From Arthrobacter sp. CDRTa11 (GTDB taxonomy: Bacteria; Actinomycetota; Actinomycetes; Actinomycetales; Micrococcaceae), in assembly GCF_026427775.1 (NCBI RefSeq), contig NZ_CP044532.1:4216001-4280000 (forward strand): DNA of 64,000 nt, written 5' to 3'. The notes under the pieces are model-generated. The model worked only from the letters and a program-made list of their open reading frames with translations. It had not been told where the DNA came from and made no database searches. Position 1 is the stretch's first letter. Each line of letters begins with the position of its first letter. The position numbers and the translations under genes are program-made. Below, piece after piece: positions 59,129 through 64,000 of this stretch.

Positions 59129-60109
59129 CTACCAGCGGGGGTGGATGGCCTCACGGAAGTAGTGGTCGTAGATCCAGCGGACGCCCTCGTCGAATTCCTC
59201 ACCGAGTGCAACTGAACCCGCTGCGGCATTGGCCTTGGCCTGATCCACAGTGCGGGCGCCGGGGATCACGGTGGTAACGCCGTCCTGGGCGGCGATCCAG
59301 GCGATGGCGGCCTGTGCCGTGGAAGTCCCCTCGGGAACAAGCTGCTCGAACTCAGCCACAGCCTTAAGCCCCAGCTCGTAGTCCACGCCGGAGAACGTCT
59401 CGCCGACGTCGAACGATTCCCCGGTGCGGTTGAAGTTGCGGTGGTCGTTCTCAGCGAAGGACGTGTCCTTCGAGTATTTGCCGGACAACAGGCCCGAAGC
59501 CAGCGGAACCCGGGCGATGATCCCCACGCCTGCGGCCTTGGCGGCGGGGAGCACCTCGTCCAGCGGCTTGAGCCGGAAGGCGTTCAGGATGATCTGGACG
59601 GACGCCGTGCCCTCGTGGCGGATCGCTTCCAGGGCTTCGTCGGTACGCTCGACGCTGACGCCGTAGCTGCGGATGGCACCTTCGGAGACCAGGGTGTCCA
59701 GGGCGTCGTAGACCTCGTTGCTGCTGTACACAGCGGTGGGCGGGCAGTGCAGCTGGACCAGGTCCAGCGAGTCGGTGCCCAGGTTGTGCCGGGACCGGTC
59801 AACCCACTGCCGGAAGTTGGCCAGCGTGTAGTTCTCCGGCTGCTGCTCCAGCCGGCGGCCCATCTTGGTGGCCACGGTGATGTCCAGCCCGGGGTTGTCC
59901 TTCAGGAACGTGCCGATGGCCTGCTCGCTGAGGCCGTCGCCGTAGACGTCAGCCGTGTCAAAGAATGTGACGCCGGCTTCCACGGAGGCTGCGAGGATGG
60001 CCTGGGCCTGGGACTGGTCCACGTTGCCCCAGTCGGCACCCAGCTGCCAGGTGCCCAGGCCCACGATGGAGACATTCCGTCCTGTCTTGCCTAATTTGCG
60101 CTGTTCCAT
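59129..60109 (-). CDS. aldo/keto reductase
   Basis: 326-residue NADPH-dependent reductase with a (beta/alpha)8 barrel. Start ATG 60109 (MEQRKLGKTGRNVSIVGLGT), the usual beginning of YajO/YhdN-type members. Catalytic Asp and Tyr in FFDTADVYGDGLSEQAIG, Lys in VATKMGRR, and His in LVQLHCPP; nucleotide-binding end VIPGARTVDQAKANA. It begins 7 bp after the Mo-hydroxylase stop on the same strand, so it may be co-expressed with the xanthine-dehydrogenase-type genes; substrate unknown. Confidence 0.93.
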   Translation of the reverse strand: MEQRKLGKTGRNVSIVGLGTWQLGADWGNVDQSQAQAILAASVEAGVTFFDTADVYGDGLSEQAIGTFLKDNPGLDITVATKMGRRLEQQPENYTLANFRQWVDRSRHNLGTDSLDLVQLHCPPTAVYSSNEVYDALDTLVSEGAIRSYGVSVERTDEALEAIRHEGTASVQIILNAFRLKPLDEVLPAAKAAGVGIIARVPLASGLLSGKYSKDTSFAENDHRNFNRTGESFDVGETFSGVDYELGLKAVAEFEQLVPEGTSTAQAAIAWIAAQDGVTTVIPGARTVDQAKANAAAGSVALGEEFDEGVRWIYDHYFREAIHPRW

Positions 60110-60116
60110 CCCTCGA

Positions 60117-62999
60117 CTATATGGGTTGCGGACTTGACTCGCGGGTAACCTTGGCCGCGTCCCGAAGGCCAAGGTAGATCCTGTCCCGTGCGATGGGCAG
60201 CTCGGCAAACCGTACTCCGGTGGCGTTGCGGATGGCATTTGCCAGCGCCGGGGCCACCGGGTTGAAGGGGCTTTCGCTCATGGACTTGGCACCAAGCGGG
60301 CCCATTTTGTCGTTGGTATCGGCGAAGTACACCTCGCTTCGCGGCACGTCCGCGAAGGTGGGAATGTGGTACTGCCGCAGGATATCCGTGGTGACCCGGC
60401 CGTCGTCGTCCACCACCACTTCCTCATACAGTGCGGCACCCAGGGCCTGGGCAATTCCGCCCTCGATCTGGCCGCGGCATTGCCGCGGATTGACCACCAC
60501 GCCGGCGTCGGCGGCCTGGATGCTTTGCAGGATCCGCAGCTCCCCTGTCCCCCGGTTTACCGCAACCCGGAACCCGTGCACGTTGAACGCCACGGACCGC
60601 GGCGTCCCGCCCCAGCGCCCTTCGGCGGCGAGTTCGACGCCGGCTTCCGCAGCCATGCGTGCCAGTTCAGCGAGCGGGACGGGCGTGCCCTCGCAGATGA
60701 CGGAATCGCCGTCCAGGACGCAGCCGGAGGACTGGACCTGTTTGATTCCGGCGGCGAACGCCCGGATCCGGACGGCCAGCTCCTCGGCTGCCGCCAGGGT
60801 TGCCTTCCCGGCCACTACAGTGCCCGTGGAGCCAAACGCGCCGGTGTCGTGCTCGATCAGGTCGGTGTCGGATTGCCGCACCTGGACCCGCGAGGCCGCC
60901 GTGGACAATGCGGTGGCCGCAAGCTGGGCATGCACGGTGGAGGTCCCGTTGCCGAACTCAGCGGTGCCGACGTCGGCCTGGTACGTGCCGTCCGGGAGGA
61001 GCCGGAGCCTGGAGTGGGCGAAATGGCCCCGCGGCGGCACGGTGTCAATCATGGACAGTGCCGTGCCTTCCCCTGTAACCCAGTCCGGGCCGAGGTCATC
61101 GAGTCCCGCTGCGCGGTACCGCTCGGCACCGCGCTCCAGCGCATCCCTGACCAGCTGCGTGCACTGGTCCAGGCCGTAACTGCCGTAAAGGACGTCCTCC
61201 TCAGGATCCGGGTGGGTGGACAGCATGTGGTCGCCCTCCCGCACCATGTTCCGGCGGCGGAACTCCAGGGGATCCATTCCGATCCCGATGGCGAGTTCGT
61301 CCATGGACGATTCGATGGCGAAGATCATCTGGCTCAGGCCATAGCCCCGGAACGCCCCCGAGGGAACGGTGTTGGTGTAGACTGCCTGGGCGTCCACCTT
61401 CTTGTTGACGCAGTTGTAGACGGCCAGGGATTCCCCGCAGCCGTGGAACATCACCCCCGGACCATGGTTGCCGTATGCACCGGTGTTGGTCAGAACGTCC
61501 AGCTGCAGCGCGGTCAGCCTGCCTTCCCTGCTGGCACCGGCCTTGAGCTGGACGGTGAAAGGGTGCCGCGTGGTGGTGGCGGTGAACTGTTCGCTGCGCG
61601 TGAGCTCAAGTTGGACGGGCCGGCCAAGCTTTAGGGCGGCCAGCGCCACGATGTCTTCGGTCAGCACTTCCTGCTTGCCGCCGAAACCGCCACCCACCCG
61701 TCCTGCCACCACACGGACCTGCTCCTCGGGAAGGCCGAAGACCCGGCAAAGGGTGCGCCGGACCAGGAACGGGACCTGGCTGGAGCTGCGCACCTGCAGC
61801 CGCCCCTCCTTGTCTACGGAGGCGATGGCGGCGTGGGTCTCCAGCGCAACGTGCTGGACGCGCTGCGTGCGGTAGGTCTGTTCGTGGATAAAGTCCGCCG
61901 CCGCGAAACCCTGCTCCACACTGCCCAGTTCGGAGTGCAGCTCGGCAACCACATTCTGCTCCGGCCTGGCGATCCGCGCGGTGGCGGCGTCCTTCTCCCC
62001 GTGGAGCGCGGGGGCGCCGGGACGGATGGCATCCTGTGGCGTGAAGACGGCCGGAAGTTCCCGGTACTCCACCTTCACGGCCCGGACGCCTGCTTCGGCT
62101 GCGGCCACGGATTCGGCCACGACGGCGGCAACGCGCTGCCCGATGAACCTCACCACATCATCCAGCACCCGGGTGTCGTCCGGATCATCGGTATACAACT
62201 CATGCTGGGCAGTGGAAAACAGCTGGGCGGGAGCGTCCTGGTGCGTGAAAACAGCCACCACACCGGGCACTTTCAGCGCAGCTTCGGTATTGATCGAGAG
62301 GATCTTGGCGTGGGCGTGCGGCGAGCGCACGAGTTTCAGGTGCAGCAGCCCTTGCAGCTGATCGCCATCCGGCTGGCCCCCTTGCATTTGGTCCCCTTGG
62401 AACCGGTCAGGCGGAACGTCCAGTGTGTAACGGGCCGTGCCGGTGACGATGGCGCGGCCGGCGGGAGCCGGGACGTCGTCACCCAGTTGCCCGGGGTGAG
62501 GCGCGGGCTGGCCTTCGCCGCCGATGCCGGAGCCCTGCCCTGCCGGATCAGGATGCCCGGCGTGGCCGCAAATGGCGTCCTCGATGGCCCGGTAGCCGGT
62601 GCAGCGGCACAGGTTTCCCTTGAGATTGCGGGGCAGGTTGTCCCTCTGGTCCTCGGTGAAGGTGGCGGCCGTCATCACCATCCCGGCCGTGCAGAAGCCG
62701 CACTGGAAACCCTGGCGCTCCAGGAACTGCTGCTGCATGGGGTGAAGGCTGCTGCCCCCTGCCCCCGTGCTCGCGGCCAGGCCCTCGATGGTGGTCACGG
62801 CATGTCCCTCGGCCCGGACGGCCGGGTAGATGCAGCTGTGGACCGGAGTGCCGTCCACATGCACTGTGCACGCTCCGCAGTCTCCGCCGTCGCAGCCCTT
62901 CTTAACGCCAAGGTTGCCCTGCTCCCGGAGGAAGGTCCGCAGGCACTGCCCGGGGCGCGGTTCAGCCGCCGCCGGTGTGCCGTTAATTTCGATAGCCAT
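60117..62999 (-). CDS. xanthine-dehydrogenase-type Mo hydroxylase with fused 2Fe-2S domain
   Basis: 960 residues. Residues 1-165 are the [2Fe-2S] module: plant-type CDGGDCGAC...C and helical CGFCTAGM...CRCTGY. From about 185 onward is the molybdopterin large subunit (ARYTLDVP, GRVGGGFGGKQEV, PSGAFRGYGLSQ), ending with SMSESPFNPVAPALANAI where the Glu is the catalytic base. Fe-S and Mo parts are usually separate genes in bacteria; here they are fused and FAD remains separate (next gene). A Gln/Gly/Asp-rich insertion (FQGDQMQGGQPDGDQLQG, about 205-222) interrupts the first conserved block. Substrate likely a purine or other N-heterocycle or aldehyde. Confidence 0.92.
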   Translation of the reverse strand: MAIEINGTPAAAEPRPGQCLRTFLREQGNLGVKKGCDGGDCGACTVHVDGTPVHSCIYPAVRAEGHAVTTIEGLAASTGAGGSSLHPMQQQFLERQGFQCGFCTAGMVMTAATFTEDQRDNLPRNLKGNLCRCTGYRAIEDAICGHAGHPDPAGQGSGIGGEGQPAPHPGQLGDDVPAPAGRAIVTGTARYTLDVPPDRFQGDQMQGGQPDGDQLQGLLHLKLVRSPHAHAKILSINTEAALKVPGVVAVFTHQDAPAQLFSTAQHELYTDDPDDTRVLDDVVRFIGQRVAAVVAESVAAAEAGVRAVKVEYRELPAVFTPQDAIRPGAPALHGEKDAATARIARPEQNVVAELHSELGSVEQGFAAADFIHEQTYRTQRVQHVALETHAAIASVDKEGRLQVRSSSQVPFLVRRTLCRVFGLPEEQVRVVAGRVGGGFGGKQEVLTEDIVALAALKLGRPVQLELTRSEQFTATTTRHPFTVQLKAGASREGRLTALQLDVLTNTGAYGNHGPGVMFHGCGESLAVYNCVNKKVDAQAVYTNTVPSGAFRGYGLSQMIFAIESSMDELAIGIGMDPLEFRRRNMVREGDHMLSTHPDPEEDVLYGSYGLDQCTQLVRDALERGAERYRAAGLDDLGPDWVTGEGTALSMIDTVPPRGHFAHSRLRLLPDGTYQADVGTAEFGNGTSTVHAQLAATALSTAASRVQVRQSDTDLIEHDTGAFGSTGTVVAGKATLAAAEELAVRIRAFAAGIKQVQSSGCVLDGDSVICEGTPVPLAELARMAAEAGVELAAEGRWGGTPRSVAFNVHGFRVAVNRGTGELRILQSIQAADAGVVVNPRQCRGQIEGGIAQALGAALYEEVVVDDDGRVTTDILRQYHIPTFADVPRSEVYFADTNDKMGPLGAKSMSESPFNPVAPALANAIRNATGVRFAELPIARDRIYLGLRDAAKVTRESSPQPI

Positions 63000-63002
63000 T
63001 CC

Positions 63003-63941
63003 TCAGGCCCCTTCCTGTGGTGCAGCTGTTTGATCGGCAGCTGTTGGCTGTGGCGGCCAGAAATCCCCCGAGACAGTGGCGGGCGCCGTGTCGGCCGGGG
63101 CTGCCAGCTCGGCCCGGATTTCTTCGGCCAGCCGGTGGGTCATGTCCCGCCGCCAGGCAGGCAGGCCATGGATGTCGTCGTGATACAGGCCTTCAGGGAT
63201 GGCGTCGTCCAGGGCGGCGGCCAGCCCGGCAGCATCCGGCAGCTGGCCGAAGCGCAGCTGCACAGGCCGCTTGGTGGCCGCCGTGACGGTCAGGACAAAG
63301 GAGGTGCCGCCGTCGAGCCTTCCGATCAGCAGCACTCCCGACCGGCCCAGGTTACTCAGGGACAGCCGGCGGAACGCCACCCGCGCGGAAAGGGCCGACG
63401 CCGGGAGGTGGACGCTGCGCAGCAGTTCGCCGGGTGCCAGGCCATTTTGCCCGTCCCCGGTCACGAAGCCGGCCACCGGAACCGTGCGGCTGGCGCCGCC
63501 CGGGCCAAGGATGGTGGCCACCCCGTCCAGGCCGGCGCACAGCGAGATCACGGGCCCGGCCGGCAGCGAGGTGCAGAGGTTGCCGCCCACTGTGGACATG
63601 TTCCAGACCTTGAAGGACGCCACAAAGGAATCGCAGCATGGCCTGATGAGGTCAAGGGCGGGCCAGTCTGTTCGGCGGAATGCCAGGGTGTCCTGCAGCC
63701 CGTAGAGATCCGCCACGGTGCAGGTGGCAGCCAGCTCGAGGCCGGGGCCGGATTCCCCGTCCACCGTCACCGCAGGCCACCCGGCCGCGCCCAGATCGAG
63801 CAGGCGCCTTGGCGGCTGCGGGCCGAAGGCATAGCTGCCATAGGAGAAGAGGACCGTGCCGCCTGCCAGCCAGGCATCGCCGTCGCGCCAGTCGGCCGGG
63901 TCCGCGGTGCGGACCACCGCCTCGATGGTGTTCATGTCCAT
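63003..63941 (-). CDS. FAD-binding subunit of the xanthine-dehydrogenase-type enzyme
   Basis: 312-residue CO-dehydrogenase/xanthine-dehydrogenase medium-chain flavoprotein. FAD-binding LAGGTVLFSYGSY near the N-terminus and the second FAD loop VWNMSTVGGNLCTSLPAGPV (about 110-130), with the C-terminal domain from about 175. Start ATG 63941 has CAGGAG 5 nt upstream; ATG 63935 is an alternative. The stop is 3 bp before the Fe-S/Mo fusion gene. It passes electrons from the Fe-S clusters to NAD or another acceptor. Confidence 0.92.
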   Translation of the reverse strand: MDMNTIEAVVRTADPADWRDGDAWLAGGTVLFSYGSYAFGPQPPRRLLDLGAAGWPAVTVDGESGPGLELAATCTVADLYGLQDTLAFRRTDWPALDLIRPCCDSFVASFKVWNMSTVGGNLCTSLPAGPVISLCAGLDGVATILGPGGASRTVPVAGFVTGDGQNGLAPGELLRSVHLPASALSARVAFRRLSLSNLGRSGVLLIGRLDGGTSFVLTVTAATKRPVQLRFGQLPDAAGLAAALDDAIPEGLYHDDIHGLPAWRRDMTHRLAEEIRAELAAPADTAPATVSGDFWPPQPTAADQTAAPQEGA

Positions 63942-64000
63942 GCTGTCTCCTGCTGTACAACGGGGTTCGGGGCAGGCCGGGTGGCGGCCTGCTGATGGAT
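63942..64000. other. window edge upstream of the FAD subunit
   Basis: 59 bp holding the ribosome site of the FAD gene. An upstream gene of the same operon may end beyond 64000; nothing can be assigned. Confidence 0.4.

Noticed and set aside
61833..63995. 720-codon open frame on + antisense to the xanthine-dehydrogenase genes
   Set aside because: It mirrors the Fe-S/Mo and FAD genes, has no recognisable domain and unusual His/Gly/Arg-rich composition; such frames arise from codon bias at high GC.

Overview
The window is 64 kb of chromosome from a high-GC Gram-positive bacterium, most probably an Arthrobacter/Pseudarthrobacter-type member of the Micrococcaceae. The evidence is gene content and layout: an actinobacterial helicase-Tad secretion block, a MarP-type membrane protease, a Crp-family regulator, a bifunctional penicillin-binding protein followed by a metallophosphoesterase, several genes with a -10 hexamer 6 to 7 nt before the start codon (leaderless starts), and a sugar ABC importer without its own ATPase. 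From memory, the order topA - helicase - tad - nth - acs - marP - crp - ridA - ponA - phosphoesterase matches the Mycobacterium tuberculosis Rv3646c-Rv3683 backbone; this was not checked by alignment.

Layout. 1-9.1 kb: topA (cut by the window edge), an ArsR-like regulator, a class I methyltransferase, a TipAL-like MerR regulator with its own 19-bp-spaced promoter and an internal TipAS-type start, a stand-alone PheRS-like ligase followed by two paralogous lipoproteins, trhO and a GNAT acetyltransferase. 9.2-17.5 kb: the helicase/Tad neighbourhood (helicase on +; ssd-tadA-tadB-tadC-pilin-tadE-tadE-like on -). 17.5-24 kb: a pol I-like polymerase, CHAD protein, YegP-like protein, CoA-type Nudix hydrolase, endonuclease III and a membrane protein. 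24.3-27.3 kb: acs and a DeoR regulator. 27.3-35.4 kb: an alpha-galactoside cassette with divergent transcription units (gfo-lacI on -; permease-permease-binding protein-alpha-galactosidase on +) and a LacI-type palindrome on the promoter. 35.5-45.8 kb: aroQ, DUF2332, marP, crp, a small membrane protein, an aminotransferase-fold protein that has lost its PLP-anchoring residues, Nudix, RidA, DUF4177, ponA and a phosphoesterase. 45.9-49.7 kb: a heterodimeric ABC exporter and tRNA-Pro(CGG). 49.9-51.5 kb: a small secreted protein with a duplicated octapeptide, divergent from an HTH-TPR regulator. 51.5-64 kb: purC and purD, a sulfite-oxidase-type molybdoenzyme, asparaginase, a sterol-carrier-like protein, SDR, a MobA-like nucleotidyltransferase, a UDG-family protein, an aldo/keto reductase and a xanthine-dehydrogenase-type enzyme (Fe-S/Mo fusion plus FAD subunit).

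The most interesting candidate for an undescribed system is the divergent pair at 49.9-51.5 kb. A Sec-exported 71-residue precursor carries VGNWPDPM twice, once at its extreme C-terminus, with synonymous codon differences between the copies. It sits next to a cytosolic HTH regulator with a long helical-repeat region. The layout recalls RRNPP peptide quorum sensing of Firmicutes, but in an actinobacterium. Second are the PLP-fold protein without catalytic lysine (39.7-40.9 kb) and the solo PheRS-like ligase with its lipoproteins (5.0-7.3 kb). No CRISPR array, insertion sequence, phage or origin was seen.
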